From Lantana camara (Eukaryota > Streptophyta > Magnoliopsida > Lamiales > Verbenaceae), in NCBI GenBank assembly GCA_037501455.1, contig CM074865.1, positions 50,982,501-51,046,500 on the forward strand: DNA of 64,000 bases, given 5' to 3'. The position numbers were made by a program, and so were the translations under genes. Below the pieces are notes generated by a model that searched no databases, had not been told where the DNA came from, and saw only the letters and a program-made list of their open reading frames with translations. Of the stretch, positions 37,445-49,929 are shown piece after piece; the first letter of the stretch is position 1; each line of letters opens with the position of its first letter.

Positions 37445-38148
37445 TGTTGGAAAACACGAATCAGAAAGCGGCGGAATTTAAAAATTTTCCCAACAAAAGG
37501 ACCTTGGACTCGCAATCGTGTAACCAAATTCGCAGAGAGAGAAAACTTACTTTTCTTTTATTCTTTCTTGAAGCGTTTCAAGCCACCCAAGAACGCTCTT
37601 CTCGCGGCTTGATCCCCTCTCGTTGGTAAAGCTCGAATCTTCAAACTTCTAACTTGAAGCTCTCTAGAGATAGTCCACCAACTTGATCACAATCTAACTT
37701 GTAAGGATGCTAGTTCTCTAGTTAGTGTTTAGGCTTAACCTAGGGTTTTGTTTATCTTGGAGAAAGGATGGTGTTCAACACATGAACCAAAAGAATTGCC
37801 AAATTCGCTCCTTAAGGAGCTCGAGCTCTCCTATTTATAAAGAGGGGAGTGCCGAAATTCCTAGTCCTTAATGGGCTAGGATTTTGGTCTCTCTCTCTCC
37901 TATTACTTGATCATCAAGTAATTTTGACTTTGACTTTGAATTCTAATTCAAATCAACTTTCAAGAGAGCTAAAAATATCCAAACTATTTTTGGATAATTT
38001 TATACTTTATTTATTTAAAATAAATAACTTATTTTATCTAATTAATTAATTCATAATCAATTAACTAGATTATTTTTCTCCAAAATTAGACTTTCTTTTT
38101 AATTCAAAATTAAACGAAAGTCTATTAAATAATTAACACATTTAATTA

Positions 38149-38195
<47 letters not shown>

Positions 38196-39409
38196 ATATA
38201 TATACACACACGTGTGGGACACGTGTCATTCACGTGAGCTACACGTGTGGTTTCACACGTGTGGAACCCTCTTGGCTCGATTAACTCGTTTAATCATTTT
38301 CAAGCCTCAACTCATGTAACCAAGTTGTTGTGTGTGACCCTCTAGGTTCTCAATTCAATTAGCAGTGACCCCAATTAATTAATTCACTAATTAATTAATC
38401 AGTCCACAGATTAAACGACCATAGTCTAGCAACAGGTGTTTAACCCCTAGCTGAATTGGAATGTTCGGATTCGACAGAACCTTTAAGTCATTGATTCATG
38501 CGAGATACAATCCTCCTACTTACTATCTCTCAACCAAGATCTAGGGTAAGGGAATAATCAGAACCCTAATAATCCGGTCTTAAAGCTAAGTGCAATTTAT
38601 ATCCATTTATCTCAATCCAAGAAACCCTTTTCTTGATGTCTTGATCCACTGCCTTGGCCAAGGACTCCATATGGCATATGAATGACTTACACAATAAGAG
38701 ATCACCTTGCAAATGCAAGTGTAGGTCCTATCTTGATTCTCATTAACTTTCATGTATCACTTGTGCAGCCCCAGCATAAGCCTTGAATCAGTTGTCTAAG
38801 GCGACACGCTTTAAAGCTTATACCTAAGACTACAGAGTTAACTCATAAAGTGACAAGGAACCTCAAGTCTTAAGGATCAATTAATCACATCAATGACTCG
38901 TGAGATATTTCCTAATCTGGAAGTTTCCATTTCCTGAAATAGAAACTTCCTTTCCCATTTAGGAATCTTCTCACACGGGGCACCTCAGTGAACTTACTTA
39001 TTAAAGTAAGCACCCTCATGTATCACGCACGTATCAACTATACATTTTGCACCTCCATGAAACAAGGTGGTCCTTCTTAAGGGCGTGATCCCACAAGCAA
39101 GCCTTAGAGGAGTCAGGTTGACACTCCCACTGTCTGTAGGACTCATCGGCTTGGAGTATTTTACTAATCATGACTTATGTGATATAGGGCTCGTTTCATG
39201 AACCATTTCACCTAAATGGTAGAGTCCTAAAGTTATCAGGATTAGGGGAGTTCTTATACATGCACAGATAAAGTAAACGCATACCAAACAAGAGCATATA
39301 AAGAAGTGTTGCCTCAATTCGTTATTTCATTCAAAGATTGTCTTTGATTACAATAAGGAAAAGCACAAAGCGGATATACAATCGGCTTTCTAGGGCACTA
39401 TTCCTAACA
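37445..39409 (-). mobile_element. Solo copia LTR with TSD AGAAG
   Basis: 1965 bp, same family as the copy 1 LTR, flanked by AGAAG at 37440-37444 and 39410-39414, with no internal sequence: a solo LTR. Contains five CACGTG sites (38209, 38220, 38231, 38242, 38256), a TATA-like TTTATAAATAG (sense) near 37831-37841 and a (TA)n run at 38152-38191. The same family inserted into an older relative of itself. Confidence 0.95.
38152..38191. repeat. (AT)n microsatellite in copia solo LTR
   Basis: About 40 bp of uninterrupted AT repeat; the copy 1 LTR has a short interrupted version near 5501-5520. Confidence 0.93.
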
Positions 39410-39414
39410 AGAAG

Positions 39415-39527
39415 GTCATTGGACTGCCGTGAAGAACATCTTAAAGTACTTGCGAAGTACCAAGGATTTGTTCTTAGTATACCGGGGACAGAAAGATCTA
39501 ATTGTCGAAGGATACTGCAATGCAAGC
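39415..39527 (+). pseudogene. copia RNase H fragment between two insertions (copy 2)
   Basis: Reads HWTAVKNILKYLRSTKDLFLVY and LIVEGYCNAS, a typical copia RNase H start. The position usually occupied by the first catalytic Asp in this family reads Asn (CNAS). Cut by element F at 39528 and resumed at 45869. Confidence 0.85.
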
Positions 39528-41330
39528 TGTAACGCCCCGATTTTCAGACTGTTAGGTACGCTCGACACGTGTGGGTTTCGAGCGATAGGAATTATCTTAT
39601 TATTTTCGTTTATTTAATTTATACGTGTTATATTAATTTCCATAAATTGTTTATAACATGATTACGTGAAAATATATGAAATGTATGCCAACTTGGGAAT
39701 TATGTTACATATGAAATTTAATTGTTACATGAATTAATTGTCCAATTTGATTTAATTGCCAAATTGTCCTTAATTGCTCATTTCCTTTTCGTTAAGGACC
39801 TAATTGCATGAATATGTTAAGGGACCTAATTGATAATTTCCAAACCTTAGATACCTAATTGCATAACTTACAGAACTTTAAGGGCTTGATCATAAATATT
39901 GCATATTTTCCCAAATATATCGGTATACACATTCCTTCCTCAATCATCATTTTCATTTCATGCCAATCATCCCATATTTGCTTCCTTCTCTACCGAACCA
40001 CTACCATGGAGAAGCAAGAAGGGAATCATCATCTTCAAGCTAGAATTTGCTAGGGAATTCCATGATTCAAGCTCAAGCATCCATATTCATCATCTTTTTC
40101 CATTATTTCATTCCAAGTTATTCTCCATATCGAACATGAGCACGTTCACGCATTCACGAGTCGTGTGTCGCCTGTCAGGTGAGGTTAAATTTCTAGCTAT
40201 ATAGAACCCGTATAACCTTTACGTGATTTTTAGCCAAAGGTATTTATATTATAATTTCATGAAATCACTTATTATTTCAAGCATGTTAGTGTTCACGAAT
40301 CAAGCATGCCATGTTCATGAAAGCAAGTACATGCGTTCTCCTGGCCAGGCTCTCCTTAGTGAGGGCGCTGGGCTGGTCTTCGGGCTGGTGGTTATCCGTC
40401 CAACCACAGGAAGAACAATACCCTATCGTGTACGTGTGTTCTCTTGGCCACGTCCTCCTTAGTGAGGGCGCTGGGCTGGTCTTCAGGCTGGTGTTTGTCC
40501 GTCCAACCACAAGAAGAACAAAGCCTTATCGTGTACCTGTGTTCTCCTTAGCGAGGACGCTGGGCCAGTCTTAAAGTTGGTGGTTGTCCGTCCAACCACA
40601 GAAGGAACAAACACTATCGTGTTACAAGCAAGCCATGTATTGATTGCATGATTTTCATTTCATGAATGTGCTAATTGAGTACACATGCATGATTGCACGA
40701 TAATTAAATTACGTGATCACCTAATGATTAACAAGCAAGCAAGCATGTTTATCGATTGCAGGAAAGAACAAGTATTTAATATTGATAGTTGTATTCTCGG
40801 GCGAAGCTATATTATTATTGAACTTGTATATTTATCTTTTATAAATCTTTACCCAAGAATATGACTTGTATGTTATCTGCGCTAATATGTATATAAACCC
40901 CTCACTCGGTCTTCACAGACTGACGCCTCCACCTTTCAGGTATTGCAGGTGCACGCTAGGTGGCAGTCGAGTCCAGTTCATGTAGTTGTGTCATCCGTGG
41001 TTCGTGTATTTAGTTATTATTGTTAATTATGGAATTGTAGTTATTGCTATTGTTTAATTGAAGATGATAATGTATTGATATGTAACTTTAGAATATATCT
41101 TAATTGAAAAATGAGATATGTCATGACTTGATAAATGGAAATATTTTAAAGAAACTAGTTTATGCTTCCGCTTTATTTTGTTGCATGTAGCAGTAATCTT
41201 GACTAGCTTGTCGTGTGTTGCATCGTCACCCGTTCGCTATAGGTTGGTTCATGTACGGATTGCCCGTTTCGTATGTGGATTGACCTATAGTGCGGGGGTG
41301 TGGTACCTTCACGTGTTAAAGGGTGCTACA
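39528..41330 (+). repeat. 5' LTR of F
   Basis: 1803 bp, TGTAACGCCCC to GGTGCTACA. Holds a donor-like TCAG/GTGAGG (40178/40179), three 103-bp tandem units (40335-40625), a CGGTCT/AGACTG hairpin (40907-40922) and an acceptor-like TTGCAG (ends 40948). Confidence 0.93.
40335..40625 (+). repeat. Three 103-bp tandem repeats, each with a hairpin
   Basis: Units start at GTTCTC, 40335, 40438 and 40541. Each contains arms GTGGTTG and CAACCAC around TCCGTC (first unit has one mismatch; one arm base differs in the second). The 3' LTR has the same three units from 44854. Third unit in the 5' LTR lacks about 15 bp kept in the 3' LTR. Confidence 0.9.
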
Positions 41331-44300
41331 TCTAAGGTGGTATCAGAGCCCGGTTGTAAAACCGAGGTTCTAGTGTCGTGTCGTGTTGAGTCTAGGTCGT
41401 ACGACATAGGAATTTCCTGACAAATTGAGAGTCTTGCATATTATTTGAATGCCTTGATTTCCTTGAACTCTTTGAATTGATTGAAATACTTGATAACTTG
41501 TGTCTTGTCTTGATTTCTGCTATTAATTGTTAATTAATTGATTTTTGAATCGTTTGAAATTATTTTCTCGACGTGATTTATTGCAAGCATTGATAAGTTA
41601 ATTGTTGCATTTTATATTAAATTCTTGCTGGTATTAATTATGTGAACATTACGTGACATGAACACGCTTCACCCACATGCATTTATTTGCAAAGTAAGTT
41701 GTGAGTGATAGGTTTTGGAAATATATGAATCAATGCCAGGGATTTTGAAGATTTAAGAGACGGATCAACCGTTCGAACCAAGTTACAATTCGGTCAACCA
41801 GGAATGGATGCTGGAATCAAGTCTAACATTTCTACCGTTCCAGGTTCTTCAATGTATTCATAAACATGTGCATCATAATTGCTATTTGCTTCTCATTTAT
41901 AAATATCGGTATGGATGCTCTCTAGATTACCTACTTGATGCATTAAAAATATGTGCGAATTAGTTGAAATATTTAAATCCCTTTGTTATGAGTACTTCGT
42001 TAAATTAATATAATTGTCCCAATGTGTTGCATTGTAAATTGTTGGTAGGTATATTATGTGCATTACACACTTTAACCATCATGCATTGTTTACTGTTTGT
42101 TGATTAATAGGTTTCCCCTATGCTCTGCACAATCCTTGCCTTTATTTCTACCAACTTGAATTTAAAGAAGAGGTTTCTGAATTATTGGGTATCATGGTTG
42201 TAATTGGGTCAATTGATGTTGCTTGAAGATTAAAAATATTTCGGACAGTGAGAATTTATTGATCCAAGATTTAGTGGGAGTGGGTATGATATAAATATTT
42301 GGAAAATCTTGAAACAGGGAAAGGTTGATAAGTCCAAGCAGATAAAGGTTCAGCGGGTCTTTCAACCTTCAGAAATTAATCAGCATTTTGGGGATTCAGT
42401 AAGGGTAGGAGAAAGAACTTTTCCTACTTTAGATCAGGGTGCTAACTTGACAGATGTCAACTTTAGAAGCAGTAGGTGGTAAGTACAGGATATGACATTT
42501 TCATGAATAGCAGAAGGGTTGTGGGATGCTGAAAATTTTAATATCAAATCAGAGTGGTGACAGTTAGGGAATTTCAAGTTGGGTATGTCATTGACAGAAA
42601 AGATTAGAAAAGAACCACTAATCAAAATCTTGATGAATGACAAGTAGGACGAGGAAAAGGTTATGGAAATGGAGTCAGCAGAGAAGCTTGCAAGTGGAAA
42701 AAGGACATAATAAATTTAGAGAATAAGAAAATTTCTATTTTCTTAAGGGGGAGAGTTGGCCTGAAAATAAGATTAAGTGAAGTAAGACAAACTCGGGAAG
42801 TTGGAATTTTAAGAAAACCGATTCTTCCTGGAAACCTCTATCAGAACCATGTGAAAGAAGTCTTCAATAATTTAAGCTTTTTCTCCCTCTTACACAAAGA
42901 AAAGTCCCATCATCGACATTACCTTTGTTCTATTATCATTTTCAAGAAAATGGGTATACTGTCTGCAATCCTCCGACAACCTCAGGATATCATTTGACTC
43001 AGTAAATAGAAAAGGATTCAGTTTGGGTGATATCCGGAATCAATCTCAAGTTTTGGTAGGTTAACTCCGACAAGAGTTTTCTTACGAAGTTATTACTTAT
43101 ACCCTAGAGATGTCTGTGAATGCACACCGTGCTTCCATCCGTGTTATCGCCGTCGCCTCCATAAATATACCAGTTTACCATGAACACTTCAGAAAGATGG
43201 AAGATTGATTGACCCTCTCTTTTAAGATATTTCGTAGAGTTGGTAGGTATGTCATCAAATTACAGGGGTCAAAGGAAGACGTTTCACTAGGACCTGATTC
43301 TTCCGGTGTCTATGCAAGTGTGCTTGCTGAATTACTCTCACGGGATGTCAACCTCGATTATTCTGTAGTAAATATCCGTCGTTCTACCTTCTAAGGGAAT
43401 AGAAGTGCTACTTTCGAGTTTCAAACAAAAGAGTTAGGATCTTTGCTTCGGGAAGATGTTTTACTTTGATTACGAAGGTCGAAAAAATGGTAAAACCGGT
43501 TCTCTCTATTTGTTGGACAAGAGTTTACTTGAAACACAAAGTCAGTCTTTTAAGCTTGAATACACAATCCCTTCAGGACAAGAAATCTAGGGTATATTTC
43601 AATTCCAAAACCGGAAGGTGAATGTGAGAATCAGTGCGGGAAAGGGTTCAACTGGCAAACCTGGAATTAAAACGGGTCTGAAGATGTGGTGATTAATGAT
43701 GATTTACGGATTATGTCAGAAAATAGCACAAGGGTACAGATGGTTATCAGAAATGGGGATATCGAACCGTAGTGGTACAAAGCAGGAAAATCTCAACTAA
43801 AGAATCAAGTATTCGACCGAATTAATTCAGTTCTAGAATTTCAATCCTCGGTGAACGGTACACTTAATCATGCATATCACGTAAATCATTATTTTATCGT
43901 TATCATTATCTTGCTATTTCTATACATGAATCCTTGTTTGTTATTAATTGTTGATTATTATTTTTTTTTATTATTATTCTTGTATATGATTTCTTGTTTA
44001 CTATTAATTGTAATGTGAACAATTAATTGCATAAATGATATTTTTACTTGATCCTTGTGTGGTAAGCGTGAATAATTGTCTAAGTGTGCTTGAATTTTAT
44101 TCGTGTGCGTGAGAGACGGGGATTCTCTCAGGGTTGTCAAGAGACGGGGTTCTCTTGTTACTTGCTCGAGAGGCGGGGTTCTCTCGTTGATTGTTTGAGG
44201 GTCGGGGCACTCTCGCTATTTTAATTACTTGTCAACTTGTTTTAGTGGAAGGTTAGATTTTCTTTCGAGTGTTAAATTCTGGAAAGTTGAGGGTCATGAA

Positions 44301-44458
44301 TTCACACATGGGAGGACATTGTGGATCGAAGACCTCTTTCGAACTAATCCCTGACGGGGAGTAGCTAACCCGCGTGGGACGAACACGTAAGAGCCAGTTA
44401 AAATCCAGGAATTCGGGACATGGAATCCAAGGACGGATTCTCTTAAGGAGGACAGAGT
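41331..44458 (+). other. Non-coding internal region of F
   Basis: 3.1 kb. Primer site TGGTATCAGAGC at 41338-41349, then the shared leader (to about 41430). The rest shows no retroelement domain or long frame; longest plausible frame is 61 codons. Hairpin array at 44111-44214; polypurine-like AAGGAGGACAGAG at 44445-44457, preceded by GGACGGATTCT as in A and I. Confidence 0.8.
44111..44214 (+). repeat. Hairpin array with CGGGG loops (element F)
   Basis: Four units: GAGAGA/TCTCTC (44111-44129), CAAGAGA/TCTCTTG (44138-44157), CGAGAG/CTCTCG (44167-44186) and GAGGGT/ACTCTC (44197-44214, one G-T pair). All loops contain CGGGG while stem bases change in pairs. About 29-bp spacing. Confidence 0.85.
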
Positions 44459-45863
44459 TGTAACGCCCCGATTTTCAGACAGTCAGGTACGCTCGACACG
44501 GGTGGGTTTCGAGCGTTAGGAATTATATTATTATTTTCATTTATTTAATTTATACGTGTTATATTAATTTCCATAAATTGTTTATAACATGATTACGTGA
44601 AAATATATGAAATGTATGCCAACTTGGGAATTATGTTACATATTGCATGAATTAATTGTCCAATTTGATTTAATTGCCAAATTGTCCTTAATTACTCATT
44701 TCCTTTTCTTTAAGGACCTAATTGCATGAATATGTTAAGGGACCTAATTGATAATTTCCAAACTATATTATAATTTCATGAAATCACTTATTATTTCAAG
44801 CATGTTAGTGTTCACGAATCAAGCATGCCATGTTCATGAAAGCAAGTACATGCGTTCTCCTGGCCAGGCTCTCCTTAGTGAGGGCGCTGGGCTGGTCTTC
44901 GGGCTGGTGGTTGTCCGTCCAGCCACAGGAAGAACAATACCCTATCGTGTACGTGTGTTCTCTTGGCCAGGTCCTCCTTAGTGAGGGCGCTGGTCTAGTC
45001 TTCAGGCTGGTGGTTGTCCGTCCAACCACAAGAAGAACAAAGCCTTATCGTATACCTGTGTTCTCCTGGCCAGGTTCTCCTTAGCGAGGACGCTGGGCCA
45101 GTCTTAAAGCTGGTGGTTGTCCGTCCAACCACAGAAGGAACAAACACTATCGTGTTACAAGCAAGCCATGTATTGATTGCATGATTTTCATTTCACGAAT
45201 GTGCTAATTCAGTACACATGCATGATTGCACGATAATTAAATTACGTGATCACCTAATGATTAACAAGCAAGCAAGCATGTTTATCGATTGCAGGAAAGA
45301 ACAAGTATTTAATATTGATAGTTGTATTCTCGGGCGAAGCTATATTATTATTGAACTTGTATATTTATCTTTTATCAATCTTTACCCGAGAATATGACTT
45401 GCATGTTATCTGTGCTAATATGTATATAAACCCCTCACTCGGTCTTCACAGACTGACGCCTCCACCATTCAGGTATTACAGGTGCACGCTAGGCAGGAGT
45501 CGAGTCCACTTCATGTAATTGTGTCATCCGTGGTTCGTGTATTTAGTTATTATTGTTAATTATGGAATTGTAGTTATTGCTATTGTTTAATTGAAGATGA
45601 TAATGTATCGATATGTAACTTTAGAATGTATCTTAATTGAAAAATGAGAAATGTCATGACTTGATAAATGGAAATATTTAACAGAAACTAGTTTATGCTT
45701 CCGCTTTATTTTGTTGCATGTAGCAGTAATCCCGCCCAACTTGTCGTGTGTTGCATCGTCACCCGTTCGCTATAGGTTGGTTCATGTACGGATTGCCCGT
45801 TTCGTATGTGGATTGATCTATAGTGCGGGGGTGTGGTACCTTCACGTGTTAAGGGGTGCTACA
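44459..45863 (+). repeat. 3' LTR of F, with internal deletion
   Basis: 1405 bp. Compared with the 5' LTR, sequence equivalent to about 39847-40244 is missing at a clean join (CCAAAC then TATATT). The lost part includes the donor-like site. Tandem units (44854-45145) and the hairpin at about 45440-45458 are kept. Confidence 0.92.
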
Positions 45864-45868
45864 CAAGC

Positions 45869-46329
45869 TTTGCATCTGACTTAGATGATTTTAATTCAAT
45901 GCCAGGATACATTTTTAGCCTTAATGGCGGAGCAGTGAGTTGGAAAAGTTCTAAGCAAACGACCACTGCAGATTCGACCATTGAAGCCGAATACTTAGCT
46001 GCAAATGATGCATCTAAGGAAGGTGTTGGATTAGAAACTTCATTCAAGAGTTGAATGTTGTTCCTAGCATGAAAGACCCCATTACTGTGTTTTGTGACAA
46101 CACTGGGGCGGTTGCTCAAGCAAGAGAACCAAGATCTCACCAACGGACCAAGAACATTATGAAGAAGTATCACCTAATCCTTGATATCATCAAACGAGGT
46201 GATGTACAAATAGAGAGGGTGGCATTATCAGAGAACGTGGTAGATCCACTTGCTAAACCCCTTAGTCGAGAAGATTTCGAAGGTCATCTTGTGAAGATGG
46301 GACATAGATTAGCTTATGAGTGGCTTTGA
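45869..46329 (+). pseudogene. copia RNase H C-terminal part (copy 2)
   Basis: Continues the RNase H: FASDLDDFNSMPGY, then SWKSSKQTTTADSTIEAEYLA with the catalytic Glu, a one-base-type frame break near 46050, then VFCDNTGAVAQ with the last catalytic Asp, and ends HRLAYEWL before a TGA at 46327-46329. Polypurine tract GTGCAAGTGGGAGAT follows. Confidence 0.9.
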
Positions 46330-46345
46330 CGTGCAAGTGGGAGAT

Positions 46346-46480
46346 TGTTAGGAATAGTGCCCTTAAAGCCGATTGTATGTCCGCCTTAGTACTTTCTTTT
46401 TGTAAATCACAGACAATCTTTGAATAATAAACGAACTTCTTTATATGCTCTTGTTTCATTATTCGATTACTTTAACTGCG
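46346..46480 (+). repeat. Start of 3' LTR of copia copy 2
   Basis: TGTTAGGAATAGTGCCC, matching the 5' LTR start, directly after the polypurine tract (46331-46345). Cut after 135 bp by element G; likely target bases CTGCG (46476-46480). Confidence 0.9.
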
Positions 46481-47061
46481 TGTGACACCCCGACTCCGGG
46501 AACGTACAGGTATGACGTATGTGTGCAATTTAAATTATTTTAATTTCATATTTAATTGACGCATTTAATTTAATTATATTTTATTATTTGAATTTATATG
46601 GAATATTTGAATTATATGTCAAAATTTTGCCTTAAGTGATTTATGATAAGTGAATTTAATTCCCGAGCAAGCTAATTTCATAAATTATATGATTTAAGGA
46701 CTTAATTATACAATTTTATTTAATTTTGGACCTAATTGAAAAAGAGCCTTTTTAATAAAATTTTATTATTTTTAATTCATTTAAATTTCTATTTTATTTA
46801 TTATTTCATAAATTTAAAATTTATTATTGGAATAATATTCCTATTTGTTGAAATGAGTTGCGTTCGTATTCGAATTGAGATCGAAATTTCGTGCCTTTTT
46901 AATATGTTGGAGTTTTATCAGCCGTGAACTTGAATAAATGCTCGTTATGTGTTTTCGGGTTTATATGTCGGGTTTTTGGCAGTTGTTTTTGTTGGGTGAC
47001 CTAAATGGGGCTAAAATGTACTTAGCGCACCTTGGGTTTCGGGTAGCATATCTTGAGCTCG

Positions 47062-47081
47062 GGAATTCAAATTTGAATTCC
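47062..47081 (+). other. 20-bp perfect palindrome (LTR core hairpin)
   Basis: Arms GGAATTCAAA and TTTGAATTCC. Equivalent hairpins at 11712-11727, 17950-17965, 28886-28905, 51057-51076, 58141-58160 and 61328-61347 sit next to a conserved TCTTGAGCTCGGG-like block. Confidence 0.85.
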
Positions 47082-47896
47082 GTCACCTTTGTTGGACTCG
47101 TTTTGACGATTTGAGTGGAATGGAATAGGCCTTGTAATTTTCTGATCTCGTTTGGTACCCCGAAATCAGCCCGAAACTTTGTCTCGTGCTCATATGGCCA
47201 CCTTTCACTAATTTGCATATAAGTCCCTCAATTCTTTGCCAATTGCCCTCAAACCTGGACCCACACTCCACTAACTCAGCCTATTATCACCCCATACCCT
47301 TTTCATCTCGATTCATACACAAGAAAGGAGAGGAAAATCTGAATTTTTGAGCAGCAGTAGTTCATTCCCCTCAATTTCACCCTAGAGGAGATTTTCAGAT
47401 CCAATCTCCATTTTCTTCCATCTTCTTCGAGGGGTAAGCTTATATTTGATATGTGCATTCTTATATGATCATTTGCATCCAATAAAATATGATTTTCATC
47501 CATGTTTGATGAGGTTTTGGGCCAAGACATGAATAGTTAGGTTTTTATGCCGTTTTTTGAATTCTAGGACTTTCCTCGAGTTATGACTTGAATTGATGCA
47601 TGGAAAGTGGTCTCTTATGCTTCATTTATTGTTATTTATGCCTGACATTGGTGGTAGTTGAGTTATGTGTGAGATACCATTAATATTCTTGAGCTTTTGG
47701 AAGAGTTTATGCATAGATTTGATCCTTTTTCCTTCTCCTTCTCTTGCTGTCAGTTTTGGATCAGATTTGGGGGAGTTTATGTCCTGTTTTGTAGCTGAGT
47801 TTGTTATCTTTGTTACTTGCAAGCAGCTCCTCTGTTTTCTTACCTTTGGAACAGGGCACCGAGCTTGAACAGCTGCCATTTCTTGCGCCTGGAATG

Positions 47897-48018
47897 TCTC
47901 CTCGACCGGGGAGATTTTGCTCATGAAAATACCCGGCCGGCCACCTTCTATGCAGAAGCTTTCTGCATAAAAGTACATGGAAGGTACTTTTATGTGCAAA
48001 AATTCCCCTACGCGGGGA
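47897..48018 (+). repeat. Hairpin cluster in G 5' LTR
   Basis: TCTCCTC/GGGGAGA (47897-47914, one G-T pair); TATGCAGAA/TTCTGCATA (47949-47969, loop GCT); ATAAAAGTAC/GTACTTTTAT (47967-47993); TCCCC/GGGGA (48004-48018). The second and third overlap and exclude each other. Element I is inserted 46 bp after the last. Confidence 0.88.
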
Positions 48019-49677
48019 GATGAGGTGTAGCCTTGGTTATTTTAATTGTTTCCTAACCTTGCTTTGTAACACCCGAGCGCAAGGTATCACATCCGCCGCA
48101 CCGAAACCCGACCCCGAATATGAAATGGACGATCCATAGCCGAGCCAAGTCACGGCGAACGGGGACAAACACACCCTCTATGCTAGGCGGGACTAACCCT
48201 TGAACCATAAATTCAAGATAAACAATAAACGGATATACATCAAGTATATAAGCAATGAGCATCACAGTTTCAAATTTTAAGTCATTTACACCCTCAAATG
48301 CTATCAAGGCTCAAAACAGGTACTCTCCAATATAGATCATATACAATGATCAAAAGTGCAATACGTGAGTGTAAGACCCAAAATACAAGGGCTAAAAGAG
48401 AATGCAAGACCTATGACTCGAAATCCCTCCTAGCTCCCTCGACACCTGCACAACACAACTGAAAGCCAAACGGGTTCAGTCCAAAAGGGACTGGTGGGTA
48501 TAAAAACAGGGCATAAGTATAATATATGACAGTAATTAAACATTCACATGCAAGCTATAATCCCAAGTGAGGTTTTCGAAGAATTTCCCAAGTGGGCAAA
48601 TAGAAATCATCAAAAGGGATTATAACGATTCATTTACATTAGGTCAAGGCCATTAGTGGCCCGACGATTGGGCGTGCCTTATCTCCAACCAACACCTCGT
48701 GTAATTCATTAACATTCATTCATTCATTCTTTTCATGTATTTCAATCTTTCGTGCGCATTCAATAACATTCCACCTTCTTCCTCCGGGTTGGTGGCGGGT
48801 TTGCAAGGCCCATCCACCCATTCATTGACCAAAAGGGGAACATGACTCCCTAGATGGCACTCAGTGTCTATTCCTCGCTAACTCCTAACGAGGTCTGGTT
48901 ACACCATTCATTAGTGGGACTAGTGTGAGGGTTTCCCGTCAGCCTATGCCTCCTCGGTTCCCCACTCACACCAAGCCCCTGGGCCCCATTCATTGTGAAC
49001 ATTCATTCATTCTCGCCAAAACATTTGGTAGGTTTCATGAAATAAGGGCTTTACGTTTGCAATCATTTACTCGAGAAAAGACTCAATATATATATCGTAT
49101 TGCTTTGGCTTAAAACTTTTCACGTAGGGAGATATATCGGGTCGTTTTATCTAAGTAGAAGAGAAACCCACCTAAAACGGCAACAAGGAGAACACTCGAG
49201 CCTCACAGACCGGCCTCGTCTCCAACGGACTCAAAATCTGTGCAAGAGAGGTGAAGTCAGACTCTATATGACCAAATAAGACGCTCGGCAATGAAATGAT
49301 TATGATATCAATGTATAAAAGATAAGATTATGTTATGAAAATGTTCATGTGCAGTATTAAGGAATTTAAATCATATAATCAAGTCATTCACTTTCATTCA
49401 CTTTCATTCGACATTAGAAGCGTTCACTTTCATTCGAATTCATAATTCCACATTTTCAATCAAATTAATTCAAGAATTCAAATAGCATCAAAGCACAAGT
49501 TAAATCACATTTAAAATTAGAACATAAATAATTAAACACATTCACCTTAAAATTGGAAATTAAATAAAACATGAAATAGGTAACAATTAAATTCTATAAT
49601 TCAATTAAATCAAATAACATTTAAAATTTAATAAACATATATAAATATATAATTAAATATACATACATATATTATAT

Positions 49678-49718
<41 letters not shown>

Positions 49719-49929
49719 CCACATGCATGCAACGTACCCAAACAACACAAAATGCATGAAATTCCATGCAATTATAACACATGCATGCAATAGTTTAGGC
49801 ATATATATATACATATATGCATGCAAACATTTCACAAACAAGCTCATGCATTCAACAATTCATGCATGAACATATGTATATATATATAATACGTATGCAT
49901 TCAACAATTCATGCAAGGAAAATTACAAG

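Larger units (their letters stand above)
39528..45863 (+). mobile_element. Non-autonomous gypsy element F, complete, TSD CAAGC
   Basis: 5' LTR 39528-41330, primer site 41338, non-coding internal region, hairpin array, polypurine tract and 3' LTR 44459-45863, flanked by CAAGC at 39523-39527 and 45864-45868. No gag or pol. LTRs are very similar apart from about 0.4 kb missing in the 3' LTR, so a fairly recent insertion into copia RNase H. Its post-primer leader matches E3. Confidence 0.95.
27017..46480 (+). mobile_element. Ty1/copia copy 2, old, carrying four insertions
   Basis: 5' LTR (27017-32469, interrupted), primer site, leader, decayed gag-pol and the start of the 3' LTR (46346-46480, then cut by element G). 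Insertions: gypsy solo LTR at 28536, copia solo LTR at 37445, element F at 39528 and element G at 46481. Stops, frameshifts and lost catalytic motifs throughout make it the most decayed coding copy here. It entered H2; bases before the LTR read TTAAT (27012-27016). Confidence 0.92.

Noticed and set aside
40223..40574. Repetitive frames in F LTR suggesting a repeat protein
   Set aside because: The 103-bp unit is not a multiple of three, so units fall in different frames; all strands and frames are equally open.
47622..47999. 125-codon minus-strand frame in the G LTR
   Set aside because: Runs through LTR sequence including the hairpin cluster; the other LTR does not keep it open.
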